Assembly (NCBI GenBank): GCA_002441395.1
Contig: DJVZ01000034.1
Location: 321 to 13,298, forward strand
DNA length: 12,978 bases
From: Spirochaetaceae bacterium UBA6243
GTDB taxonomy: Bacteria; Spirochaetota; Spirochaetia; Treponematales; Rectinemataceae
Reading direction: 5' to 3'
Position numbers and translations under genes: made by a program. The notes under the pieces are model-generated. The model saw only the letters and a program-made list of their open reading frames with translations, ran no database searches and was not told the origin of the DNA. This document shows positions 1-6,993 of this stretch, in pieces. How positions within the stretch are numbered: the first letter of the stretch is position 1; every line of letters begins with the position of its first letter.

Positions 1-453
1 GAAGACGCGCTCTCCGCGACCCGCGCGGCCATCGAGGAAGGCATCGTCCCCGGCGGCGGCATCGCCCTCATCCAGTCGGCGCTCGCCCTCGAGAAGGCCG
101 ACACATCCAACATGACCGACGACGAGCGTGTCGGATTCAAGATCGTCAAGCGCGCCCTCGAGGAGCCCATCCGCCAGATCGCCGAAAATGCCGGCATCGA
201 TGGCTCGATCATCGCGGACAAGGCCAAGCACGAGAAGAAGGGCGTCGGCTTCGACGCGGCCAAGATGGAGTGGGCCGACATGGTGAAGTCAGGCATTATC
301 GACCCGGCCAAGGTGACCCGCAGCGCGCTCCAGAACGCGGCTTCGGTCGCGGCCCTCCTCCTCACCACCGAGTGCGCCATCACCGACCTGCCCGAGAAGA
401 ACCCGCCTGCGCCACCTGCCGGCAACCCCGGCATGGGCGGCATGGATTACTGA
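1..453 (+). CDS. groEL: 60 kDa chaperonin GroEL, C-terminal part (5' end outside window)
   Basis: GroEL forms the double-ring ATP-driven folding chamber that works with GroES in the cytoplasm. Frame 1 is open from the first base and gives 150 residues before TGA at 451-453. They match the end of the family: the segment begins with EDAL, whose Asp is the catalytic ATPase Asp (D398 in E. coli numbering), and then runs ATRAAIEEGIVPGGG. Later come GIIDPAKVTRSALQNAASVA and TTECAITDLP, which belong to the lower equatorial domain. The protein ends in the flexible Gly/Met tail GMGGMDY typical of bacterial GroEL. About 390 N-terminal residues, the apical domain and any groES are outside the window. 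No frameshift or lost motif is visible. The gene converges on the ABC exporter operon, with two hairpins between them. Confidence 0.97.
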   Translation, partial: EDALSATRAAIEEGIVPGGGIALIQSALALEKADTSNMTDDERVGFKIVKRALEEPIRQIAENAGIDGSIIADKAKHEKKGVGFDAAKMEWADMVKSGIIDPAKVTRSALQNAASVAALLLTTECAITDLPEKNPPAPPAGNPGMGGMDY

Positions 454-466
454 TTCTTCAGTCGAA

Positions 467-491
467 GCGGTCTGGCACAGGGCCAGACCGC
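467..491 (+). other. GC-rich hairpin in groEL 3' untranslated region
   Basis: Positions 467-476 (GCGGTCTGGC) are perfectly complementary to 482-491, giving a 10 bp stem with a 5-base loop at 477-481. Three further pairs (464-466 with 497-499) are possible across a bulge. No T-run follows directly, so on its own it is not a classic intrinsic terminator. It lies 14 bases after the groEL stop and just before the strong terminator hairpin. It may protect the 3' end of the abundant groEL messenger or assist termination; that role is inference. Confidence 0.6.
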
Positions 492-504
492 ACGGCTTCA
501 AGAC

Positions 505-542
505 AAAAAAAGCGCGGCACCGCAAGGCACCGCGCTTTTTTT
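505..542. terminator. Bidirectional intrinsic terminator between groEL and ABC exporter operon
   Basis: A 13 bp perfect inverted repeat pairs 505-517 (seven A then GCGCGG) with 530-542 (CCGCGC then seven T), with a 12-base loop. Read on + it is a GC-rich stem followed by a T-run, 51 bases past the groEL stop. Read on - it has the same form and lies 60 bases past the exporter stop at 603. This symmetry is what one expects between convergent genes that share a terminator. The remaining 60 bases to position 602 hold only a 5 bp stem (567-571 with 577-581) without a T-run. Confidence 0.92.
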
Positions 543-602
543 ATACACGTTGATCCGCTCCGCAGGCGCTTCCTTCAAGCGGCCCGCTGGGGTGCTCCGC
601 CC

Positions 603-2516
603 TCATGAGCATGCCGCCTGCGCCTCACCACTCTCATCGAACTGACTGTTGTAAAGCTCGGCGTAAAAACCACACTTCGCGAGCAGCTCTTCATGCGTGC
701 CCTGCTCCACAATGTCGCCATGATCCATCACGAGGATGAGATCGGCATCGCGAATCGTCGAGAGCCGGTGCGCGATCACAAAGCTCGTCCGACCCTGCAT
801 GAGGGTGAGCATCGCCTTCTGGATCAAGAGCTCGGTGTGCGTATCGACATTGCTCGTCGCCTCGTCGAGGATGAGCATGGGCGGCTTTGCGAGCATTGCG
901 CGGGCAATAGTCAAGAGCTGCTTTTGCCCTTGAGAGACATTCGTCGTCTCCTCATTGAGCACGAAGTTGTAGCCTTCGGGGAATGCGCGTACAAAGTGAT
1001 CGACGTGGGTCGCCTTCGCCGACTCGATGATGTCCTCTTCGCGAACTTCGTGCTTTCCATATGCGATGTTGTCTCTCACGGTGCCGGAGAATAGCCAGGT
1101 GTCCTGCAGCACCATGCCAAACCACGACCGGACGACCGAGCGCGGCAGTTCCTGAATCGGCACATCATCGATGAGGATTTCGCCGCTCTCCGGCTCGTAG
1201 AAGCGCATGAGAAGTTTCACGAGCGTCGTCTTGCCGGCACCTGTAGGACCGACGATGGCAACTGTCTGGCCTGGAAGGACGGTCGCGCTGAAATCTTTGA
1301 GAATGGGTTGGCCCTGGACATACCCGAAGTGCACATGGCGGAATTCCACCTTGCCTTTAATTCCTTCGGGCACTTTGGCAGGGGCTAGGTCCTGTTTTTC
1401 TTCCTCGGAAGCCAGGAAATCGAAAATGCGCTCCGCCGCCGCGGCCGTCTGCTGCAATACGTTCGAAATATTCGCCACCTGGGTGATGGGCTGAGTGAAC
1501 GACCTGACATATTGCAGAAATGCCTGAATATCGCCGATCGTGACCATTTGTTTCGCCGCGAGCCAGCCGCCGCTCACCGCCACCGCGACGTATCCCAAAT
1601 TACCGACAAAGTTCATGAGCGGCATCATGATGCTCGAAAGAAACTGGCTTTTCCATGCAGATTGATACAGCGTCGAATTGAGCTCCTCGAATGTCTGAAC
1701 GGCCTTCGACTCTCCGCCAAACGCTTTTACTACTGTATGAGCACCAAAAATCTCCTCAACATGCCCGTTCACATGCCCAAGATAATCCTGCTGGATTTTG
1801 AAGTATTTCTGCGAACGTTTCACAATGAATCGTACAACCCCAATCGAAAGAGGAATCATCAACAGAGCGATAAGCGTCATCTGCCAGCTTATGGTGAGCA
1901 TCATCACAAAAGCGCCGATCAGCGTCATCACCGATGTAATCATCTGTGAAAGGCTCTGGCTGAGCGTTTGGTTCACCGTATCGACATCGTTTGTCATGCG
2001 CGAAAGGATTTCACCATGATTCGTGTTATCGAAGGCCCTGAATGGCATGCGGTTTATCTTAGCCATAATATCTTTGCGCAGCGTATAGGTGATCTTGACC
2101 GCAATGCCCGAAACGACCCAGCCCTGAATGTACTGCAGAATCGCGGACGATACATAGAGGCCGAGCACGGTCAGAAGGATGCTCCCGATCTTCGCAAAAT
2201 CGATGTCGCCGCTGTGAGCAATTTTTTTTACCACACCTTCAAACAGCGTCGTGGTCGCGGTGCCAAGAATCTTTGGCCCCATGATTGAAAGAATCGTGGC
2301 GGCTGTGGCGAGGACCATGACCACCAAAAGTCCCCATCGATAAGGCCCGAGGTACGCGAGGAGCTTTTTCATCGTACCTTTGAAATCCCTCGACTTTTCG
2401 CCGGGCATAAGGGCGTGCGGACCGCCTCCAGGGGGCCCAAAGCCCTGTCCGTGTCTCCGCGGCGTCTGAGGGGTGCTGGCTGTATTCGTATTGGTAGGTT
2501 TCTCATTTGTACTCAT
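603..2516 (-). CDS. ABC exporter subunit with canonical catalytic residues (637 aa, half-transporter)
   Basis: This is a type IV (exporter-fold) half-transporter, with a membrane domain fused to an ATPase domain, and presumably pairs with the 755 aa subunit encoded just upstream. A hydrophilic Pro/Gly-rich N-terminus (about 1-45) precedes six predicted membrane segments between about 60 and 350. The ATPase domain covers about 388-625: Walker A GPTGAGKT (423-430), Q-loop Gln471, a variant signature NVSQGQ (526-531) in place of LSGGQ, Walker B MLILDE with catalytic Glu552, D-loop SNVD, and H-loop His583. A Q for the first G of the signature is typical of the partner that completes a degenerate site, as in TM288 and BmrD-type subunits. 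The ATG at 2516 is chosen because it overlaps the upstream stop as ATGA and has GGAGG seven bases before it. A frame-open start at 2570 would lie inside the upstream gene. The substrate is unknown; multidrug or lipid-like compounds are usual. Confidence 0.93.
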   Translation of the reverse strand: MSTNEKPTNTNTASTPQTPRRHGQGFGPPGGGPHALMPGEKSRDFKGTMKKLLAYLGPYRWGLLVVMVLATAATILSIMGPKILGTATTTLFEGVVKKIAHSGDIDFAKIGSILLTVLGLYVSSAILQYIQGWVVSGIAVKITYTLRKDIMAKINRMPFRAFDNTNHGEILSRMTNDVDTVNQTLSQSLSQMITSVMTLIGAFVMMLTISWQMTLIALLMIPLSIGVVRFIVKRSQKYFKIQQDYLGHVNGHVEEIFGAHTVVKAFGGESKAVQTFEELNSTLYQSAWKSQFLSSIMMPLMNFVGNLGYVAVAVSGGWLAAKQMVTIGDIQAFLQYVRSFTQPITQVANISNVLQQTAAAAERIFDFLASEEEKQDLAPAKVPEGIKGKVEFRHVHFGYVQGQPILKDFSATVLPGQTVAIVGPTGAGKTTLVKLLMRFYEPESGEILIDDVPIQELPRSVVRSWFGMVLQDTWLFSGTVRDNIAYGKHEVREEDIIESAKATHVDHFVRAFPEGYNFVLNEETTNVSQGQKQLLTIARAMLAKPPMLILDEATSNVDTHTELLIQKAMLTLMQGRTSFVIAHRLSTIRDADLILVMDHGDIVEQGTHEELLAKCGFYAELYNSQFDESGEAQAACS

Positions 2517-4780
2517 GCGAGTTCCTCCTGCTTGAGCTGCGAAAGCGCGATGTCGCGGTATACCTCGCACGTCTCCATCAGCTGTTCGTGAGTGCCGATG
2601 CCAACCGCGCGCCCATCATCGAGTACAATAATCTGCTCGGCATGACGGATCGGCGCAACGCGCTGCGTGACGAGGAAAATGACGCTGTCTTTTGCATAGG
2701 TCTTAAGAGCAGACCGAATCGCCCTGTCGGTTTTGTAATCGAGAGCGGAAAAACTGTCGTCAAAAATATACACCGGAGCACGGCGCACCAGAGCCCGAGC
2801 CATTGAAAGCCGCTGGCGCTGGCCGCCTGAAACATTCATGCCACCCTGCGAAATCTGATGTTCGAGCCCTTCCGGGCTTTCCTCTGCCAGACTCATAATC
2901 TGTGATATCGAGAGCGCTTCCACGAGCTCGTCATCTGATGCGCTCTCTTTCCCATACCGGATATTCTCGGCAATGCTGCCGGTAAAGAGCATGCTCTTCT
3001 GAGGGACAAAACCGATATGGGACCGGAGTTCCGCAAGGGGAAGGGACTTGATATCGACGCCATCGAGGAGTACCTGTCCCTCCGTCACATCGTAAAAGCG
3101 CGGAATAAGACTGACCAGGGTCGATTTGCCGGATCCCGTCGTACCGAGAATCGCCGTCATGGTCCCTGGTTTGGCGGTAAAGCTGATATCGTGAAGCACA
3201 TCCTCCTGAGCGCCCGGGTACCGGAACCGTACGTTGCGGAATTCGATTTGGCCGTGCACAGGACTGGAGAGCTGAGAGGGAGTCTTGGGATCACGAATAC
3301 TCACTTCAGTATTGATGACTTGCGCAATGCGGTCGGCCGAAACGCTCGCCCGCGGCAGCATGATGAACATAAACGACATCATGATGAATGCAAAGAAAAT
3401 CTGCATGGAATACTGCATAAAAGCCATCATGTCGCCGACGCGAATGCTTCCGGCAGCCACTTCGTGCGATCCCACCCAAATGATCGAAACAGAGACAACA
3501 TTCATGATTATGGTCATGAGAGGCATCAGCACGACCATGACGCGCGTAACATAGAGAAGCGTACCGGTAAGATCACGGTTGGCCTTGTCGAACCGCTTCG
3601 CTTCGTGGTCCTGCCTGTTGAATGCGCGGATGACCATCATGCCGGACAAATTCTCGCGCACAACAAGATTGAGCCTGTCGATCAGTTTTTGGACGATGCG
3701 GAATTTCGGCACCACGATCGCAAATACGAGCCCGATGATAGCCAGAAGCACCCCCACGGCCAACGCAATGATCCACCACATGCCCGATGCCTTGCCAAGA
3801 GCCCGAATGACACCGCCAACACCTATGATCGGCGCGTAGAAGAGCATCCGGGTGCCCATCATAATCATCATCTGAATTTGTGTTATATCGTTGGTCGAGC
3901 GCGTAATCAGCGAGGCGGTGGAGAATGAATCAAATTCTGCAAGCGAAAAATCTTCGACCTTCGTGAAGACCGCACTCCTCAGGTCCCGGGCTGTGCCTGC
4001 GGCCATTCTCGAACCCAGATAGCCCACGAGAATGGTCGCCAGGGCCGAGACCAAAGTTATCAAGAGCATGAGCGCGCCAATCCGCAAAATGTAGGAAGTC
4101 TGAAGTGCGCTCATATCGACGCCAAGCGCTGCAAACTCAGCCTGCAGTCCTTTGACGACAAGCTGCGATTTCGCAAGAGGGTCCATACTGTCAATCTGCG
4201 CAAGAATCGCCTGAGGGCTCGTGGAGTCAAGCGCCGGCAAACCGGGCATTGCGTTGGACTGGGCGCCACCTGGCTGATTTGAAGGAGCCACAGGAGCTGT
4301 TCCTGTGGAAACAGACGTCTCTGTACCTCCAGCAGATCCTGTGGTACCAACCCCGGACATCTGTGAAAACACCACCAATTTAGGATACTCCGCAAGAAAA
4401 ACCTTGCGCGCCGAATCTGTCGCCGCTTTGTCCCCCGTATTCAGCGACATAACAGCTTCTGTCTTCGCAAGCGGCCATTTTTTCGCGAGAGCATCGGCTT
4501 CGGCCGAGCCTGGTGTCACGTGTGTGTACACTTTTTGCAGCACCGCAAATGCATCGCCCGCCCCTTCCATCTCCAAGAGTTTCCCCATCGCCTCAAAGCT
4601 ACTTGCGCGCATAACTTGCGGCAGATCCTCCTCGATTCCGTTCTGCTGAATGCCAATGTTCACAATTTGAGACAGATAGTCCGGCAGAGTCAGGTCAGCA
4701 TTCGCCTGAATGAATAAAAGAACAATGATCAATATTATGCTGGCCCAATATGATTTTAGATAACGAAATACGGTTCGCAT
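2513..4780 (-). CDS. ABC exporter subunit with degenerate ATP site and large extracytoplasmic insertion (755 aa)
   Basis: This half-transporter is the likely partner of the 637 aa subunit. The first membrane helix is at about 12-30; the next begins only near 230, so about 190 residues lie between them, where exporters usually have a short loop. That stretch is mostly hydrophilic and helical in look, with a Gly/Ser/Thr/Pro/Gln-rich linker at about 143-185. Further membrane helices lie between about 230 and 475. The ATPase domain covers about 510-740: Walker A GTTGSGKS (546-553), intact signature NVSGGQ (649-654), Walker B VYIFDD with Asp675 where the catalytic Glu should be, and Gln706 in place of the H-loop His (VTQRV). 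These changes are the known hallmarks of the degenerate subunit in heterodimers such as TM287/288 and BmrC/BmrD. The start at 4780 has AAGGAGA five bases upstream. The gene begins 21 bases after the marR stop and overlaps the next gene by 4 bases. Confidence 0.93.
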   Translation of the reverse strand: MRTVFRYLKSYWASIILIIVLLFIQANADLTLPDYLSQIVNIGIQQNGIEEDLPQVMRASSFEAMGKLLEMEGAGDAFAVLQKVYTHVTPGSAEADALAKKWPLAKTEAVMSLNTGDKAATDSARKVFLAEYPKLVVFSQMSGVGTTGSAGGTETSVSTGTAPVAPSNQPGGAQSNAMPGLPALDSTSPQAILAQIDSMDPLAKSQLVVKGLQAEFAALGVDMSALQTSYILRIGALMLLITLVSALATILVGYLGSRMAAGTARDLRSAVFTKVEDFSLAEFDSFSTASLITRSTNDITQIQMMIMMGTRMLFYAPIIGVGGVIRALGKASGMWWIIALAVGVLLAIIGLVFAIVVPKFRIVQKLIDRLNLVVRENLSGMMVIRAFNRQDHEAKRFDKANRDLTGTLLYVTRVMVVLMPLMTIIMNVVSVSIIWVGSHEVAAGSIRVGDMMAFMQYSMQIFFAFIMMSFMFIMLPRASVSADRIAQVINTEVSIRDPKTPSQLSSPVHGQIEFRNVRFRYPGAQEDVLHDISFTAKPGTMTAILGTTGSGKSTLVSLIPRFYDVTEGQVLLDGVDIKSLPLAELRSHIGFVPQKSMLFTGSIAENIRYGKESASDDELVEALSISQIMSLAEESPEGLEHQISQGGMNVSGGQRQRLSMARALVRRAPVYIFDDSFSALDYKTDRAIRSALKTYAKDSVIFLVTQRVAPIRHAEQIIVLDDGRAVGIGTHEQLMETCEVYRDIALSQLKQEELA
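2524..2528 (-). promoter_or_regulatory. Ribosome binding site deciding the start of the 637 aa exporter subunit
   Basis: GGAGG on the - strand sits 7 bases before the ATG at 2516, inside the last codons of the upstream exporter gene. Together with the ATGA stop/start overlap it favours 2516 over the earlier in-frame ATG at 2570 and implies translational coupling of the two subunits. Confidence 0.85.
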
Positions 4781-4801
4781 TCGATTCTCCTTGGATGCAT
4801 C

Positions 4802-5284
4802 CTAGATGCCCGAGTTGTGTCTCGGCACAGGCGCTTGGGCAGTTTCAAAACGCTTGGCCGCCTCAGTGATGTCCCTGAATACCCGAGCTGTGTCTCTCGC
4901 AGATTCAGGGCTGAATGTGCTGCAAAAACTTCTCATCCATCGCTGGCGCGCTTCAATGTTCCGCTCTACAATATTCTTGCCTTTTGTTGTAAGCAGAAGC
5001 CGCCGGATGCGTCGGTCATTTGAGTCTTCCCTTCGCTCCACAAATCCCATCTGAACAAGTTTCTCAACCATTTGGCTCGCAGCAGCGCCGCTTACGCCAA
5101 ATTCTTCACCCAGCTCAGTGACTGCACGATGCTTGTCGCCATTCAGGAGAAAAAGTACTGCAATCTGCGGCATGGAAAGTCCGGTTTCCGTAGTATACTC
5201 AATAAAACTCCTCATCGAGAGCTGCATGACCTGACCCATCCATGTCTTGAGCGCATTCTCAAGTTCAATGTTTTCTGTCATCAT
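4802..5284 (-). CDS. MarR-family transcriptional regulator
   Basis: A 160 aa protein of normal MarR length (140-170). MarR proteins are dimeric winged-helix regulators, usually repressors released by small aromatic or toxic ligands. Visible are the N-terminal dimerisation helix (about 6-30), the helix-turn-helix (about 53-80, ELGEEFGVSGAAASQMVEKL), and the wing with the family DR signature (about 84-100, REDSNDRRIRRLLLTTKG). A C-terminal dimer helix follows. It is the first gene of the operon, 21 bases ahead of the exporter genes, so it most likely controls its own transcription and that of the efflux pump. Two tandem ATG codons occur (5284 and 5281). The SD-like AAGG at 5290-5293 lies 5 bases before the first and 8 before the second, so either could be used. 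The ligand cannot be told from sequence. Confidence 0.92.
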   Translation of the reverse strand: MMTENIELENALKTWMGQVMQLSMRSFIEYTTETGLSMPQIAVLFLLNGDKHRAVTELGEEFGVSGAAASQMVEKLVQMGFVERREDSNDRRIRRLLLTTKGKNIVERNIEARQRWMRSFCSTFSPESARDTARVFRDITEAAKRFETAQAPVPRHNSGI

Positions 5285-5290
5285 AGACGC

Positions 5291-5300
5291 CTTTTAAAAG
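5291..5300. promoter_or_regulatory. Perfect 10 bp palindrome in marR leader, candidate operator
   Basis: CTTTTAAAAG is its own reverse complement. It lies between the proposed -10 box and the marR start codon and overlaps the AAGG ribosome binding site. MarR proteins often bind A/T-rich palindromes at or just after their own promoter, so this is a candidate autoregulatory operator. It is short for a MarR site (usually 16-20 bp), so the real operator may extend beyond it or lie over the promoter. Confidence 0.35.
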
Positions 5301-5313
5301 ATAAGATGAGTAA

Positions 5314-5342
5314 ATAATAAAGAAAGCTTATATTTTAGGCAA
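5314..5342 (-). promoter_or_regulatory. Candidate sigma-70-type promoter of the marR-ABC exporter operon
   Basis: On the - strand, TTGCCT (5342-5337, four of six matches to TTGACA) is followed after exactly 17 bases by TATTAT (5319-5314, five of six matches to TATAAT). The spacer and surroundings are A/T-rich compared with the neighbouring genes. Transcription would start near 5307, about 23 bases before the marR ATG. This is the only convincing promoter-like pair in the 135-base gap between marR and the GH20 gene. Confidence 0.6.
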
Positions 5343-5365
5343 GCCTGCGGCACGAACATAGCGAG

Positions 5366-5390
5366 AAAAAATCCCCGTGCGTGCACACAG
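5366..5390 (-). terminator. Weak candidate terminator after the sugar operon
   Basis: On the - strand, CTGTG (5390-5386) can pair with CACGG (5379-5375) around a 6-base loop, with one G-T wobble. GGA and then six T (5371-5366) follow. It lies 30 bases after the GH20 stop and before the marR promoter, the right place for an end-of-operon terminator. The stem is short, so some read-through into marR is possible. Confidence 0.3.
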
Positions 5391-5419
5391 AAAAAAGTTT
5401 ATGTTGTTGTATTGTAAAT

Positions 5420-6985
5420 CTAAGACAATCTTCCCTTATAATAGAGCACATCGAGCGCGTCGAGCCTGCGCTTGTGCGTTTCGAGCCGCATACTGAAGTC
5501 TTCAAAATTGCGCTTTTCGCGCGGACTCCAGAACACTTCCGACAGCGCGCAGAGGCGTGGGAAGAGCATATATTCGGCCTGCCGGCCAAAGTAGAGCAGC
5601 TCGCTCCACAGATTGGCCTGCCCACCGATGATATGGCTCGCCGCCCCGACGCTCAAGCCCTCGGGCAGCGGCTCGAACATGTAGGAGTCCCGTACGCTGC
5701 AGACGCCGAGGTGCCCGGGCTCCTCGGGAGAATCTAAATGCTTGTGATCGAGGTAGCAGGCCTTCGTCTGAGGACACATCACGACATCATAGCCGAGCTC
5801 GGCCGCGCGCCGGCCGTTCTCGTATCCCCGCCAAGACATCACCAGCGTATCTTTCCCGATGCAGCCCTCCACGACTTCGTCCCAGCCTATCATCCTTTTA
5901 CCGCGACGGGCCAGCATCCGCGCCAGCTCTCCCATAAACCAAGCCTGAAGACCCTCGGGTTCATACCTGCCGTCATCCTTGATGAGGCCCAGGACGCGCA
6001 TTTTCCTCTGACAGTCAGGGCACGCCAGCCACCGCCCTTTCGGCGCCTCGTCCCCCCCCATGTGCACATAGTCGCCCGGGAACATGGCGCAAACCTCATC
6101 GAGTACTTCGTCGAAGAATGAGAGCACGCGGTCGTTCCCGCCGCAGAGTATGTCCTCGAAGATGCCATAACGGTCCTCCGGCTCGAAGTGTACAGAAGCA
6201 TCCTGCCCACCGAGGCAGGAGAACTCGGGATGCGAAGCGAGGATGGCCGTTGCATGGCCTGGCGTCTCGATTTCAGGAACTACCATGATGTGCCGGACCG
6301 CGGCATATTCCACGATGCGCGTCACATCTTCCACGCTATAGTATCCGCCCTTTCTGCAGTCTATTCGATAGCGCATATCTTGTCTGAATGCGCCGCAGTC
6401 CGTGAGCTCGGGTTTTGATGGGATTTCGAGTCGCCATGCCTGATCATCCGTGAGATGCCAGTGGAACACATTGAGCTTATGGATGGCGGCAAGGTCGAGC
6501 AGTTTTTCTATGAACTCGACCCTGAAAAAATTGCGCGCACAGTCGAGCATGAACCCCCGCCACGCGAATCGGGGCCAATCACGGATTCGGACTGCTCGAA
6601 GCATCCGCCCTTGCGAAAGTGCAAGCTGAAAGAGGCTCGCCGCGCCTCGGACAATGCCGGCCGCATCTCTCGCGGCAATACATATCCCTTCCGGGCCTAT
6701 GTCGAGCTCATATTCTTCGGCGCGTTTCATGCCCGGATCGAGGAAGAGGCTGATTGTAGAGCCCATCCCCCCAACCGCGCTCCCGTGGCGTCGCTCAGCC
6801 GGTCCGGCCGCCACCGAAACGCCGACATGCCCCACCTCCCCAATACGCGAAAGCCACTGGGCAAGCAGGCCAGCTTCCTTCTGCAATGCCAAAGGCGCCG
6901 CGACACCCGCACCCGGACCGAGCGCAAAAATCGACTCCTTCTCTTCAAAGGACACGGGGACAGGAACAAGATCGCAGGCCATCAT
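5420..6985 (-). CDS. Cytoplasmic beta-N-acetylhexosaminidase, GH20 family (521 aa)
   Basis: GH20 enzymes release terminal beta-linked GlcNAc or GalNAc by substrate-assisted catalysis. The N-terminal about 130 residues fit the non-catalytic GH20b domain. The TIM barrel begins at IRDWPRFAWRGFMLD (about 134-148), with substrate-binding Arg143. Family motifs follow in order: HWHLTDDQAWRLEIP (about 175-189), PEIETPGH (237-244), the catalytic pair Asp312-Glu313 in HMGGDEAP, IGWDEV, SW (384-385) and GGQANLWSE (454-462). The Asp polarises the acetamido group and the Glu is the acid/base. No signal peptide or membrane segment is seen, so it should act on imported sugars. The start at 6985 lies 8 bases after the GH1 stop, with AGGCGGGG just upstream; a second ATG follows at 6982. 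An in-frame ATG at 7138 would add 51 residues lying wholly within the GH1 gene and unlike the family. Last gene of the operon. Confidence 0.93.
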   Translation of the reverse strand: MMACDLVPVPVSFEEKESIFALGPGAGVAAPLALQKEAGLLAQWLSRIGEVGHVGVSVAAGPAERRHGSAVGGMGSTISLFLDPGMKRAEEYELDIGPEGICIAARDAAGIVRGAASLFQLALSQGRMLRAVRIRDWPRFAWRGFMLDCARNFFRVEFIEKLLDLAAIHKLNVFHWHLTDDQAWRLEIPSKPELTDCGAFRQDMRYRIDCRKGGYYSVEDVTRIVEYAAVRHIMVVPEIETPGHATAILASHPEFSCLGGQDASVHFEPEDRYGIFEDILCGGNDRVLSFFDEVLDEVCAMFPGDYVHMGGDEAPKGRWLACPDCQRKMRVLGLIKDDGRYEPEGLQAWFMGELARMLARRGKRMIGWDEVVEGCIGKDTLVMSWRGYENGRRAAELGYDVVMCPQTKACYLDHKHLDSPEEPGHLGVCSVRDSYMFEPLPEGLSVGAASHIIGGQANLWSELLYFGRQAEYMLFPRLCALSEVFWSPREKRNFEDFSMRLETHKRRLDALDVLYYKGRLS

Positions 6986-6993
6986 CGCCCCGC

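Noticed and set aside
270..608. Small open frames over the groEL end and the groEL-ABC gap on both strands.
   Set aside because: They run through the groEL reading frame and the terminator hairpins, and show no ribosome binding site or known domain.
2517..2570. An 18-residue N-terminal extension of the 637 aa exporter subunit.
   Set aside because: It lies inside the upstream gene and has no better ribosome binding site. ATG 2516 has GGAGG at good spacing and a classic ATGA overlap.
3017..3928. A 303-codon + strand frame very rich in His, Asp and Arg, which at first sight resembles a metal-binding protein.
   Set aside because: It is the antisense shadow of the exporter gene, where frequent Met/Ile/Val codons (ATG, ATC, GTC) read as His/Asp on the other strand. 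It has no ribosome binding site or domain pattern.
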